Below, one piece after another: positions 32,559 to 43,064 of a stretch of 64,000 nt of DNA. Location: contig OZ020245.1 in assembly GCA_963971285.1 (NCBI GenBank), positions 19,668,983-19,732,982 of the forward strand. Direction: 5' to 3'. Below the pieces are notes generated by a model. It saw only the letters and a list, made by a program, of their open reading frames with translations. It had not been told where the DNA came from and searched no databases. Every line of letters begins with the position of its first letter. Positions within the stretch are counted from its first letter, which is position 1. A program made the position numbers and the translations under genes. This DNA is from Astropecten irregularis. Its lineage: Eukaryota; Echinodermata; Asteroidea; Paxillosida; Astropectinidae.

Positions 32559-32898
32559 TTACACACGGCTTAGAGCATCAAACACATGAATGATTCTTTG
32601 TCGGAGAGTTGCAATATCAGGTGGAGGGGAAATAAACACCTTGCTCTTGAGATAACCCCAGAGGAAAAAGTTACAACAACAAGTCAGATCCGCGGTGATC
32701 GCGGTGGCCACTCCACATCGTGATACAAGGCAATCAGTCGATGTCCAAAAATTAAACCTCAGCCAATATGTTTCTTACTGCAACTAGTCGATGGGCTGGT
32801 GCGCCATCCTGTGCCCACCATAGGCGTCTGAACACACCCCTTTGTTGCATCATAGGATAGTTTTCCATTAATTCAGTAATCCCAATCACATTTTCATT
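32559..32898 (-). pseudogene. Broken Tc1/mariner-superfamily transposase, C-terminal part
   Basis: On the minus strand the frame reads MENYPMMQQRGVFRRL, then WWAQDGAPAHRLVAVRNILA, then after a stop and frameshift LIALYHDVEWPPRSP, then after another shift NFFLWGYLKSKVF and PPPDIATLRQRI, ending at a stop at 32559-32561. DGAPAHR and the PRSPDL.. / FFLWGYLK region are hallmarks of DDE transposases of this superfamily; the first acidic residue of the catalytic triad would lie upstream and is not preserved here. Two frame disruptions and a stop make it non-functional. Confidence 0.8.
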
Positions 32899-33429
32899 TA
32901 AAATCTGTAAGTATCCATTTCCGGATCTGACTTGTAACTTTTTTCTTTGGCAAAGTGTATGATTACCCCCTCCACCTGATATTGCAATTTTATTCCAACA
33001 AAAATAATGTTTTGTTGGAGGCCTTGCAAATGCTCCCTTTAAGTTATGAGCTGACAGCTGAAATCATTACACTAAACAGTGCTTGTGCAGGTCTATATAC
33101 CATCACCATTTTAACTTATATAGGCCTATAATTATACGCAAATCTGAGAACGCCTTTTTGTTCATTCTGTCATCTGCTATGTCTTTTAATAATAAGTAGT
33201 GAATAGTTATTTTTTTAATCAGTTTTACTTTAAAAAAAAAAAAGGCTTTCGTGCAAATAATCTACAAGGGTGTGTGGTCACTTTGTGCATGGTCGTTTGT
33301 TTGACTTCTGACTCTAATCCCCAACCCCATAGGCCTACTCCACCCGTCCCCATCCCCACCCCTCGAAATTAATTTATTTCAAGTTCAACTTCCTCCTCAC
33401 CAGTGGGAAATCAAGGTTCGAGACCGGCT
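32899..33429. other. Spacer with a small internal duplication
   Basis: GATCTGACTTGTAACTTTTT and CCCCTCCACCTGATATTGCA at about 32925-32985 repeat words of the transposase remnant in the same order, so part of it is locally duplicated. Poly-A near 33232-33243. Otherwise nothing seen. Confidence 0.4.
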
Positions 33430-33715
33430 CGAGGACAAGCCTATAGAGCATGAGCCAAATCCGTCCCTCGCAAATGCATCAATTGCTTCACTAAAGATTT
33501 CGTGAATCAGTCAAAAAACATGTGAATCTTTTGCCCTGACACCAGTACACGTTGGCCACGTGCCATTTTCAATTTGTCTATTTTGGTTTTGGTTTTTAAG
33601 AAGATGTTAGTGCGTGAGGGACGGACATCAATAAAAATGAGTACCTTCACCCGAGTGTACGGGGTTTTTTTATTATTAAAAATTTGAAACATTTTCAACT
33701 TTGGTTTATTAAATA
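33430..33715 (+). repeat. Downstream flank of paralogue 3, homologous to arm 1
   Basis: CCCTGACACCAGT, GTTGGCCAC, ATCAATAAAAATGA and AACATTTTCAACTTTGG occur in the same order as at about 22740-23000. The duplicated unit therefore originally included about 1.5 kb or more downstream of the gene, here separated by the transposon. Confidence 0.65.
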
Positions 33716-33719
33716 ATGT

Positions 33720-33931
33720 AAGAATGGAGTGAAATTTTGGAGCCAGGCACTGCGACGGAGCGGAGCGACCAAGCCCCAGGGCGCGAAGCGCCCGAGGGGG
33801 GGGGGGGTGGAAGGGGGGTGTCCCCCCTTTTTTGGTAGGGAGCTTTTTTCAAATTTTTTTTTTTCATTTTAGTTTTTTTTAGGGAGCCCAAGGGGGGGTT
33901 AACCCCCTAACCCCCCCCCCCCCCCCCCAGA
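33720..33931. repeat. GC-rich low-complexity patch with G- and C-tracts
   Basis: GCGAAGCGCCCGAGG followed by G-runs, then CCCCCCTTTTTTGG and a long C-run at about 33911-33930. Looks like a dispersed repeat. A weaker relative (GGGGCGGATCCGTGGGGGGG) is at 43975. Confidence 0.6.
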
Positions 33932-34442
33932 TCCGCCACTGTTGTCCCTTGGCCTATTGGATCTAAGGGTTACGATGATCGCAACAAAATTATTTGGAAC
34001 AGGTGTGTGGCGGCCTCAACTTTCTCCCGGTCTCAGCGGTCCCCCTTACCAAATCATATTGCATACGTCATGCCAACTTTGCGCACAACAATGGGAAAGT
34101 CATCCGTGGTGTGCTAAGTCCGGCTACGTCAGGGGACAGATGAGACCGGGAGACAGCTGAGACCGCCACACATGAAAAATTATACCAGTGTTGAGTTTGT
34201 GACATGATTTGACCTCCTTTGCGACCATTAACATTATGCTACCGTATATTGACACGAGGCCCCCGTGTAATCTTTTAAACAACTTCACCAGACAAGGGTC
34301 ATAAAAGATTACACTAATCCCGTGTAATCCGCTTATCTCTAGCACTTTGTGTATAACTGTCCACACTTATATAGACCGTTATATCTTTTGGTACCTGGGT
34401 GATAACGAGGGTGGACATTGTTTGGATCAGACTGACGTATAA
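33932..34442. other. Spacer, inverted motif
   Basis: GGTGTGTGGCGGCCTCAACTT near 34001 and AGACCGCCACACATG near 34161 face each other, as do CTCCCGGTCTCA and TGAGACCGGGAG: an eroded foldback element. No gene. Confidence 0.4.
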
Positions 34443-35244
34443 TACAAGGGTGTCCCAGAAAAAACGCAACACTGTGTCGGGACCATTATGTTACAAATAA
34501 ACAGATTATCACTTCAAGATTCAGATAATGTGATACAATCATACAACCATGTCTTGGCTATCACCATGTAAAATTTAAAGGGATTGCATACGTTTGGTAA
34601 TTTGAGCCTATTGTTTGTTTCAAACCAATATAATTGTATATATATACCATAAAACTAACCTGTGAAAGTTTCAATTCAAAAGGTGGTAGCGTTTGTGAGA
34701 TTTTGGCGACAAACTAGAACGATTATTTCACGCCAGATAACAGTTAGTCAATAGCTGAGAAGCGTTACGGCCATAACGCTTCTCAGATTCATAATTTTTG
34801 GAGATAAAAAGTGACATATCTTTCCATAACCGCGGTACTTCGAATTGAACGTTTCTCAATATGCATTATACTATCCAAAGCAGCTGTACTTCTCACCAAG
34901 TAAGTTTTTATTGCCATCAATTTTCAGAGTCATTACCAAACGTATGCAATGCCTTTAAGCATATTGGGGCTGAAATTAGCGAAAATATGACCAATTGAAA
35001 GAGTACTCCTTAAAAACAAATGGCAAGGGTAACACGCATAGTGGCCAACACACACATAATGTGTATGAAAAAAAGATGAAAATCGGGTTTTGAGGTTGGG
35101 TAATTCAGTCTTAGTTTTTTCACTCAATGTAAGTCCATGTATGTATCACATATCTAAATCTTGAAGTGATAAACAGTTAAATTTTCATATAATAATATAG
35201 TTTTCGACACGAGTATTGTGGTTTTGGGGGGACACCCTGTATAC
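34443..35244. mobile_element. Mariner-like MITE family G, copy 3, interrupted
   Basis: Ends ACAAGGGTGTCCCAG and GGGGGGACACCCTGTATA. The element is split at a TTAA by a different MITE (34575-34958); removing it restores the usual family G sequence across CATGTAAAATTTAAGCATATTG in two parts. Confidence 0.85.
34575..34958. mobile_element. TTAA-type MITE, family B, inside family G copy 3
   Basis: TTAAAGGGATTGCATACG at the left pairs with CGTATGCAATGCCTTTAA at the right, and the subterminal TTTGGTAAT / ATTACCAAA extends the repeat. TTAA is present on both sides. Clean evidence for TTAA targeting. Confidence 0.9.
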
Positions 35245-35530
35245 ATGTAGATGTTGCTTAGATTATGAGATCCAGCTAAAAAAACAAATCACTTGAAACT
35301 CCTAAACAAACTCTCGGGCTATAGGTTCAGCTCCAAAACTTTATAGCAACCCGGCCAAATTAAAATTGAAAATTGAAAATCGAAATTTACATGTGCATTT
35401 TTATCCTCACTTCGCGAAGAGAAAAAGAAGCGAGGAAGGAACGCAAAGACCACTGCATCGCCATGGTAACTATAGACAAATCCGTATTCAAATCACACTG
35501 GCAAAAAAGGTTTCGTTTGGAAAATCAAAA
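35245..35530. other. Spacer
   Basis: Nothing recognised. Confidence 0.3.
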
Positions 35531-35706
35531 TTTTAAAGATCAAAAATAAAAGAGAAAAGACTTAGGAAATACTGTGGCAGTTTTTCACTGTTTTCTCAAA
35601 AAGTGGGCAACGTATGGGACTGAAATTTTCACAGACGACTGTTACCGTGGTATCCTTGATATTTTTGCCCACGAATGTGCATTTCCAAAGTATGATATTA
35701 CCTTTA
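35531..35706 (+). mobile_element. TTAA-MITE family A, copy 11, right half only
   Basis: Starts inside the element at TTTTAAAGATCAAAAATAAA and ends CCAAAGTATGATATTACCT then TTAA. Confidence 0.75.
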
Positions 35707-36372
35707 ACCGATTTCTGCTCGGCATCAAATTTTGTCCTGTAGTAATCCTTTCCAAAATAAGAAAGCCCTAAATAAATTAGGTTGTTATACATCAATAGAT
35801 TGTACACCCTGTCTGTATAGACTCAACCGAAAGGTCCCTATAGTATACACAATGTGTGTTGTTCAGAATGTTGTTTACTTGCAAACCGTGTTGACCCATA
35901 TCGGCCTTTCTCCACAGGCCACTCACTAGTCTTGTTTTTCACTCAAATTCATTTTTCTCCGTCGGCAGCCAAGTCAGTGCCCCTGGTTTATGAGCGACTT
36001 GTCGATAAAAAGAATCGATTTTTTGCAATTCTGATTTTTTTTTTCTCTATATACTTTGTGTACTGGGTAGGCCTATAGTTTGTTTGTTTGTTTGTTTGTT
36101 TGTTTATTTTATCCTTGCTGGAATATAATTTTAAGAATATCAGGTTTAATTTCAGTACATAGCAAAATACTCCGAGTTTGACACCACAATAAAAACACAA
36201 TGAATAACTACATGTGCATCTGCGGTATGGCGCCCTCTATTTTCATGATCTGTGTATTATAATTGAGTTCCAATCCAAACGCGTAAGAGCACCATCCACC
36301 TTTGTTTTTTTCTCAATACCGTCATGTCGGCATACAACTGCAATTACTAATATTGCCATTCTAATTATCCAT
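35707..36372. other. Spacer with a TTTG microsatellite
   Basis: About seven TTTG units at 36078-36105. No gene or RNA seen. Confidence 0.5.
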
Positions 36373-36735
36373 TTAAAGGTAATATCATACCTTATACGTC
36401 ACAGAAATACAGATTCGTGGGCAAACAAATCAAGGAAGATACAGTCATCTGTGAAACTGTCATCTGTGAAATTTTCAGTCCCATACGGTGCCCACTTTTT
36501 GAGAAAACAGTCAAAAACGGCCACAGTATTTCTTAAGTCTTTTCTCTTTTATTGTTGGTCTTTTAAAAAATCAAAAAGATTTTCGGTCGCTGTTTTACTA
36601 ATTTCTGGATAAATACAGCATTCCGGGCGGAAGAAATGTAACGGTATGTTTCTACCATCATCATCTTCGTACCCTGTGAGTTATCTGTGAATATTTCTGT
36701 TTCTGTATGTAACCAAAGTATGATACTACCTTTAA
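36373..36735 (-). mobile_element. TTAA-MITE family A, copy 12
   Basis: TTAAAGGTAATATCATAC at the left and GATACTACCTTTAA at the right, with a short internal duplication of ATCTGTGAAA. Confidence 0.85.
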
Positions 36736-37189
36736 TATCAACAACAACAGCAATAAATACACATATAACCAAATTGCTAAGCAGGCAAATGACAAACACC
36801 CATTACACATCAGGCTACTCAACTACCGACTACCCAACATCTGTTGACTGAAACAATGCATTGGGTGATTGAATGCACCATTTGAGCATCCCCTTCCCTT
36901 TAGAAAATAATTATTATGATCATAATTTTTATGCGTTGGTTCCATTCAATAATAATTCTATTGCAGGCAGTCATCATTGTTCATAGGGGCCTACTTGTTT
37001 CCTGCCGGCCCAACCTTCAATAAAAAAAAAGAATTCAAATCAACGACAATCAGAACAATCTTATTAATTCCATGTGAATAATCATAAATAATTGTCCAAA
37101 AAATGAAGGTCACATGATTTAATCTGTGTCAAAGCAGCTCAATAATTTGGTGACATTGTGGAATAAAATGCGACGGCGCCTAAAATCGA
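36736..37189. other. Spacer upstream of the receptor-pseudokinase gene
   Basis: AT-rich with no feature I can support. Confidence 0.35.
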
Positions 37190-37608
37190 TTGCATGTTAC
37201 TCAGCACGTGGATGATGTAAACACAACACGGAACAGTCGTTGTATGCAAGAAGGACGAATATAACGTGCACGACCATTAAAGCAACGGCATAATAATAGT
37301 GCACGGCACACGAGCCGGAGGGAAGTATTTTATTTTGCAACCAAGTTGTTTTTTTAATACCTTCCGAAGACTATTTTTTGCCAATCGGTTGATGTGATGA
37401 AGCCGGATGCAACATGAATATATCTCGGCGGTGTATCTGTGGTGAGTACATAGTTTTTTATAGCTCTGATTTGAACATAAGAGTGAAGTTATTTGCAGCA
37501 TGAGATGATTTTTGTTCACCGTGATTGCTGCGTGTGATGGACGATGAACTGCGCCGTTGTGGCGCGCCGTTCGTCGGCCGGGGTCATCACTTGGTCACGG
37601 TTGCTGCA
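37190..37608 (+). promoter_or_regulatory. Candidate promoter / first non-coding exon of the receptor-pseudokinase gene
   Basis: A local rise in CpG and GC (CGCGCCGTTCGTCGGCCGGG near 37562) stands out from AT-rich flanks about 600 bp upstream of the acceptor at 38213. A good donor sequence, CTGCA|GTGAGT, occurs at 37608/37609. I infer a start region and 5' UTR exon here. No direct evidence fixes the transcription start. Confidence 0.3.
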
Positions 37609-37861
37609 GTGAGTTCGCCGGTGAATTAAGAGCTCAAAACACTAATGGCGCCTTTGCATATCATTAATAAAGGCAATATTTGCCTTTAAAGGTATAATGT
37701 TGAAAGAATTGGATAGAATTACCATAAATTCCAGTCAAATAGTTTCCCAATGAAAAAATTCAAATTTTATAATTTTTTCTATAAAAAGCTAATTATTTTT
37801 GCCAATTATGCAGTTTCATTTGATAGTTCTCAGATATTATAGCACTTATAAAATGCCACAT

Positions 37862-38099
37862 GGGGCCAATTTCATAGAGGTGCTTAGCAACAAAAATCGC
37901 TAAGCATGACATTTCTGACTTGATAAAACGGATTAACAACCAAATTTCCATGTGTTGTGTATCACATGCAATTGTTCTTTGGCTGTTGTTCGCTGACCAT
38001 GAATATCAAATCGAATCTCCAATGGTGGTTTGTTTTATTGGGCAAGCCATTTTTGTGCTAAGCAATTTTTGTGCTAAGCATCTCTATGAAATTGGCCCA
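37862..38099. mobile_element. MITE family H, copy 4
   Basis: Ends GGGGCCAATTTCATAGAGG and CTCTATGAAATTGGCCC. Lies only about 110 bp upstream of the acceptor of the first coding exon. Confidence 0.85.
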
Positions 38100-38213
38100 G
38101 GCCCTTGATGACAGTTAAGCTAGATATTTAAATTAATTTCTAACATGGCTCTCATTTGAGATAGGCCTACTTCTTTTTTATGCCAAAAGTATATGTTTGC
38201 CTTTCATCTACAG

Positions 38214-38293
38214 GGAATGATGGACATGCATGGAAATGCTCACACATGATGGTAGTGATTTTATAGTACTAGTAAGTTTAATCCAACAACAGA
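38214..38293 (+). other. 5' UTR part of the first coding exon, with an upstream frame
   Basis: A pyrimidine-rich acceptor, TTTGCCTTTCATCTACAG, ends at 38213. The leader has an ATG at 38217 opening a ten-codon frame that closes with TGA at 38247-38249. A TAA at 38279-38281, in frame with the main ATG, shows that the receptor frame cannot extend upstream in this exon, unless the weak acceptor AACAACAG ending at 38292 is used. Confidence 0.55.
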
Positions 38294-39245
38294 ATGGAGG
38301 AGGACAGTGCTGGAACCATGCTAGACCAGGAAGAGCCACTCAAGCTATCCGACTCACTCGCAGCCGGTATGTGGACCGTTGCCTTGATGATAATCTTCTT
38401 CAACGTACTGTTGGTCATCATTGGCTGGCCACGGAAGAAGGAAAACAGCGTCAATGCTTTCTACCTGTACTACCTACTCCTGTGCAACCTCCTGACTGCC
38501 ATGTTTGTACTTCTTCATGCCTCCCTGGACAACAGCATCAAGGATGAGGATGGCACGGATGAGAAGTATCACTCCCTCTGCTCCTTCTGTGGCTACATCG
38601 GAATCGCCTCTTGCTTGCTGGCGCTGTCGACGATGCTCACTATGGCAACTAATCTCCTCCTCCATCTTCTGTTTCCAAGATGCTTCAAACAGGGAAAGAA
38701 TTATTTACCCAAGATGCGAGCGATTGCCTTCACGGAAGGTCTCTTCATCTTGGTAGTGGTCGTCGTTCCGTTTCTGCCTCTGGATGTCTTTGAAGAGGGC
38801 CAGACTGCCTCCCGCTTCACTCTCTGTCTTCCTATGCACCCACCTCAGACCACGATGTGGGAGGTCACCTTAGTGCTGTACATCGTGGAGTCTCTGGGTG
38901 TCTTCGTGCTCTTCCTCATGTCTGCAATGATGTTCTGTCATCTCAGCCGCCAGCAGAGCGTCCTGGAGTCGGCCATTCCAATGGAAGCACGCGTTCTACG
39001 GAAAAACTCGCTCCTGGTCAAGCGCCACTGCTGCTTGCTCCTGGGCACCGTCGTATGCTGGGTTCCACCTCTGTTAACACTGCTCAGTATGTTTGCTGGC
39101 GTGCAGGTCTCAGCCACAGTAATACAATGGATGTTTGGTGTGGTCAAGCCACTTGGAAGTGCGGCTGGCCCCTTCTTGTATCTGTTACGAGTGACCTGCA
39201 AGAACTACACAGTTTCATCATGTATTAAAGGAACGAGAAGTAAAG
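38294..39245 (+). CDS. Receptor-pseudokinase gene, exon 1 coding: class A (LGR-like) seven-transmembrane domain
   Basis: Encodes residues 1-317 plus one base of codon 318. Start: ATG 38294, with an in-frame TAA just upstream. Seven hydrophobic helices lie at about 22-44, 55-78, 96-126, 143-163, 188-215, 243-268 and 273-298. Class A hallmarks: N37 in TM1; C96/C99 and C178 for the extracellular disulphide; C255-W-V-P258 in TM6; LGSAAGPFLY 287-296 in place of LNxxxNPxxY in TM7. Loops and TM5-TM7 most resemble the LGR/relaxin-receptor branch (CLPM before TM5, VKP in TM7). D2.50 is M70, and there is no DRY/ERW at the end of TM3. The extracellular N-terminus is only about 21 residues and no signal peptide is seen. 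The exon ends at a consensus donor AAAG|GTGAGT. If unspliced, the frame would stop at 39274, giving a receptor-only form. Confidence 0.85.
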
Positions 39246-39290
39246 GTGAGTATATTATGCTTTATTACGCATAGTGTTTGGGATCAACCG

Positions 39291-39644
39291 TTAAAGGTAG
39301 TATCATACTTTGGTAAGAAACCCAAACAGAAATGTTCACAGATTTACAGGGTATAAAGATGATGCTGGTAGAAACATACCGTTGAAATATTTCAGCCTGA
39401 AATGCTGTATTTATCCAGAAATTTGTAAAACCAGTGACCAAAATCATTTTTGATCTTTTAAAGATCAAAATTAAAAGAGAAAAGACTTAAGAAATATTGT
39501 GGCCGTTTTTCACTGTTTTCTCAAAAAGTGGGCACCGTATGGGACTGACATTTTCACAGATGGCTGTTACTGTATCTTCCTTGATATTTTCGACCATGAT
39601 TCTGCATTTCTTTGACAAAAACCAAAGTATGATATTACCTTTAA
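39291..39644 (+). mobile_element. TTAA-MITE family A, copy 13
   Basis: TTAAAGGTAGTATCATAC to GATATTACCTTTAA, both ends intact. It starts only 45 bp after the intron 1 donor. Confidence 0.9.
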
Positions 39645-40505
39645 CTAAAGAATATGTTGCATCATAAAACAAAATATGAGAAAGACTTTGATGGCAGCAA
39701 CCTTTTAGAATCATTGGAATGCTGTATTTGGAGAACAAAAAAGCTTACATTTTGGTCAAAAAGTATTTTTAATGTTTTGTTTAACAAAAATGGAAACTTT
39801 GGTTTTATTTTTTCTCATGATCCAGACATCAGACTGAGCTCAAACCTTCACACATTTTTTTTTTCCTTTTTGTTGAATCAGACTCAAAGTGTGTACATGC
39901 TCACTGTTCTGTGACCTTTGCCAAGTATGTGTTATCCCTTCAACAAAAGAACATAATTTCATTATCATATCAAAATATGTAGATATTGTGTTCTCTTTTT
40001 TTTTGGAAACACTAACTTTTACTGCAAGTGAGTCGTGGAAGAACCCCCCCCCAAAAAAAAAAAAAAAAAAACCACCAAAAATAGAATGAATCCAAATACA
40101 TTTTATTGCAATTTTTATTTTTTGTATTTGTTGTTTTGGAGCTATGAAGTGTTTTGTAATATTCTGTGCACATATAAGCAATCAAGGCCCTTATGGAAAG
40201 TAAATCTTTCTTATACTGTATACCTTTATAGTTGCTATCATACAATGCATGTAGCATTCTGATTTTTAATGCATTTTGTTGTCATTGTTTTTGGTTCTCG
40301 TTATATTATTGGGATTCAAATCTCCTGTCTTCATCGCCCAGGATCGGACGAGGGTAGGAATATGTGCCGTTTTGGTTCACTTTAATATGCAATAGTGTGC
40401 CTGTGTCCCTGTGTGTTGAATGCACTGCACATCATAATATTATCCATAATATTGTGAAATGTGACAACCTGTACCTTTTAATTTTAACGTGTTTGATATC
40501 TTGTT
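39645..40505. other. Intronic AT-rich sequence
   Basis: Contains a C-run followed by a poly-A run near 40046-40072. No exon or complete repeat found. Confidence 0.35.
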
Positions 40506-41181
40506 TACGGAGCTCCACGAGTGCCAATGTTCCACTTAATATCCAGATATCCACAATTTATCTCGCCAAGTCGACTTTTGGAGTTGTAAAAGTCGTCTTG
40601 TCTCAATAATTATCTCAACATGATGACCTTTGCAAATTAGGCATGCCCTTCACCGACGTGGATGAGCACTGTATACTCAGTGCTTGTGAGAGCACGTGAA
40701 AAAAATCACATGATTGCTCAGGTGGGATTCGAACCCACGACCTCCTGCTTGCTAGTGCAGATGCCTTACCTGCTAGGCCACCGAGCTAGCTGGGGTCTGC
40801 AGGGTGAATCGAATCCAATATCACGGCGGGTACCGCAGTAAGATGACCTTTAGCGAAAACGAGAAGTCAACTTATCCTAATAATTTTCTGGCCAAGTCAA
40901 CAAAGTGAATCTAAAAAGTCATCTTATCCTGAGTTTAAGTCGTCTTTGCAAGGTAAACTATCAGGACAAGTCGACTTCCTTCTTTCAGATAGTCGTCTTG
41001 GCAAGATAAATTATTATTTTAATTATTAATGTCGACTTCTTAGTTTTTAAATTTTACTAAGTCATCTTTTACGGATAAATTATCTCGATAAGTTGCCCTT
41101 TAGGGCTTAAATGTGTCAACTTGGCGAGATAAATTATGTTTGTTATCTGGATAAGTTGAATGGCACTCGTGGAGCTCCGTA
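40506..41181. mobile_element. Foldback element with GGAGCTCCACGAGTGCC ends and internal repeat words, split by a SINE
   Basis: ACGGAGCTCCACGAGTGCCA at the left pairs with TGGCACTCGTGGAGCTCCGT at the right, extended by CCAGATA...ATTTATCTCG / CGAGATAAAT...TATCTGG. The interior alternates AAGTCGAC- and GATAAATTAT-like words in both orientations. A SINE interrupts it at 40632-40841. Confidence 0.85.
40632..40841 (-). mobile_element. tRNA-derived SINE, family S2, full-length, with target-site duplication
   Basis: Minus strand: A-box-like GGTGGCCTAGCAGGTAAGG and B box GGGTTCGAATCCC in a tRNA-like head, then a unique body CACAAGCACTGAGTATACAG and a tail ending in GAAGGGCATGCC. GATGACCTTT flanks it on both sides (40622-40631 and 40842-40851). 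The matching body and tail recur at 62520-62652. Confidence 0.85.
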
Positions 41182-42128
41182 CTTGTTTTCCCTGGCACCG
41201 TGAACTAATATTCCTTTGTTGTTGTTCTAGTGTTGTGCACAAACAAGTATTAGTAGTTGTTCTTGGAACTTCACTCTTTATATTTGTTTTGTTTTGTTTT
41301 TATAAGATACACCTCGGGTCAATGTAAAGTGAATGTTATCATTCATATGAACATAAAACTATATTGATTTTAGAACCAAAAACATTGATTTAATGATGTC
41401 TGTTTAAGTATTTTTACATTATCCCTGGGTTTGTCTCCTAAAAAAACCCAATATCAGTCAAATGTCTTAATCTCCCAGCATCTACACATGTATTCTTTCC
41501 TTTGTCCATGCGGAACAACTTTGATTACTGGTAGCAGGGCTGGAAATAAGGTTTTGTGAGGGCAAGGCCATTTTTCCATTGCAAGGGGCACTTCCATTGG
41601 AAAATCATTATAATGTCTAAAGAAACATTTGAAGGGGGCACCAAGGCCAAGAACCAGGGCAACGAAGGCCGTGGCCTCCGTGGCCTCCGTGGCCTCCGTT
41701 TATTTCCAAGTTTGAGGTAGTCACCTCTAATATCAGAGCTCACCCCAAGCCTGGAAAAATTAGCATTATCGACACTCTCAATGTCATCGCATATGTAAAA
41801 AATGACGCACAGGGTTAAATATTGATGAAGTGTTTGCATTTAAAATTGTGACACAATTGGAGTTGCTGCTGCAACTGCTGCTGCTACTGCTGTCATTGCT
41901 GTTGTGCTGGCAAAACTGCTGCAGGCAGAGCTGTATATATGCTGTTACTGCATGTGTGGACTAGAAGATGAATTTCTTTGTCAGTATTGCTGAACAAGCA
42001 ACAATTCCTGAATATACACCTTTAACATGGTTGAAACCCCTGTGGTATCGGCCTAAATGACAATTTTGCGGTCGCAAAATTAGCACCTCCTTCAACCGCA
42101 GAAATATCTAGGCAAGGGGGTTGGAGTG
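41182..42128. other. Intronic sequence with GGCCTCCGT and CTG repeats
   Basis: GTGGCCTCC is repeated three times near 41672-41698, and an interrupted CTG tract lies at about 41862-41935. Near 42064 is the palindrome TTTTGCGGTCGCAAAA-like GATTTGCGG form. No exon recognised. Confidence 0.45.
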
Positions 42129-42495
42129 TTAAAGGTAGCATCATACTTTGGTAGCATACTGAAACAGACATCTTCACAGATTTAACAATAACTTACAGGG
42201 TATAAAGATTGTGATGGTAGAAACATACTGTTAAAATCTTTCTGCTTGATGAATGGTGTATTTATCCAGAAAAGAGTAAAACAAGTGACCAAAATTGTTT
42301 TTGATCTTTTAAAGATCAAAAATAAAAGAGAAAAGACTTTAGAAATCATGTGGCCGTTTTTCACTGTTTTCTCAAAAAGTGGACACTGTATGGGACTGCA
42401 ATTTTCACAGATGACTGTTACTGTATCTTCCTTGATAGTTTTTCCCATGAATCTGTATTTCTTTGACAAAAACCAAAGTATGATATTACATTTAA
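42129..42495 (+). mobile_element. TTAA-MITE family A, copy 14
   Basis: TTAAAGGTAGCATCATAC to GATATTACATTTAA. Confidence 0.85.
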
Positions 42496-42992
42496 CTAGG
42501 ATGACTGTACAAGTGTGCATCGCTACAATTCCGCATACACACCACACCACATAATAACCACCACATAATAATGACTTTATTAATTTCATTACCGGTACTT
42601 TTCTTAGTAAGATTGGGTCTCCCTAGGATAATTAGTATTGAGTTGATGTGATTAAAAGAGCAAAAGACAAAACAAATCATCAAAGCGGCAAGCAAGCTCG
42701 CCATAATTAAGTATTAAAGCAAACTCTGTGTATTTTAATGAAGACTTAATGCAGAGCCATTAACCCCTAGACATGCTAGATCATGTAACCTTTAGGTTGG
42801 GACATAAAATGGTACGTAGCTGATAACATACTGCAGTGCATGCAGGTAATGACTACAGTCTTAATAGCCCTCTGCACTAATGATGTCACTTATAGACTTT
42901 GATACTTTAATGTATTGTCAGACACTATAATATACTCAAATATTGTCTCGTGTAAGCTACAAGTATATTTGGCACATAATAGGTACGTTCAC

Positions 42993-43064
42993 ACACACCA
43001 AAAAGCGCGACTATTTGGGTCGCGATTCAAATCGCGACCCAAATAGTCACGCTTTTTGGTGTGT
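42993..43064. repeat. 35-bp near-perfect hairpin
   Basis: The left arm 42993-43027 and right arm 43030-43064 are complementary except for one position, with a 2-base loop. Core words: ACCAAAAAGCG, GACTATTTGGGTCGCGATT and their complements. Further partial repeats (GTGTGACCCAAATCG) follow at about 43080, suggesting the middle of a foldback repeat. Confidence 0.9.

Noticed and set aside
40720..40800. Possible tRNA gene on the minus strand
   Set aside because: Part of a repeat with a common body and tail (second copy at 62520) and a target-site duplication; a SINE rather than a functional tRNA gene.
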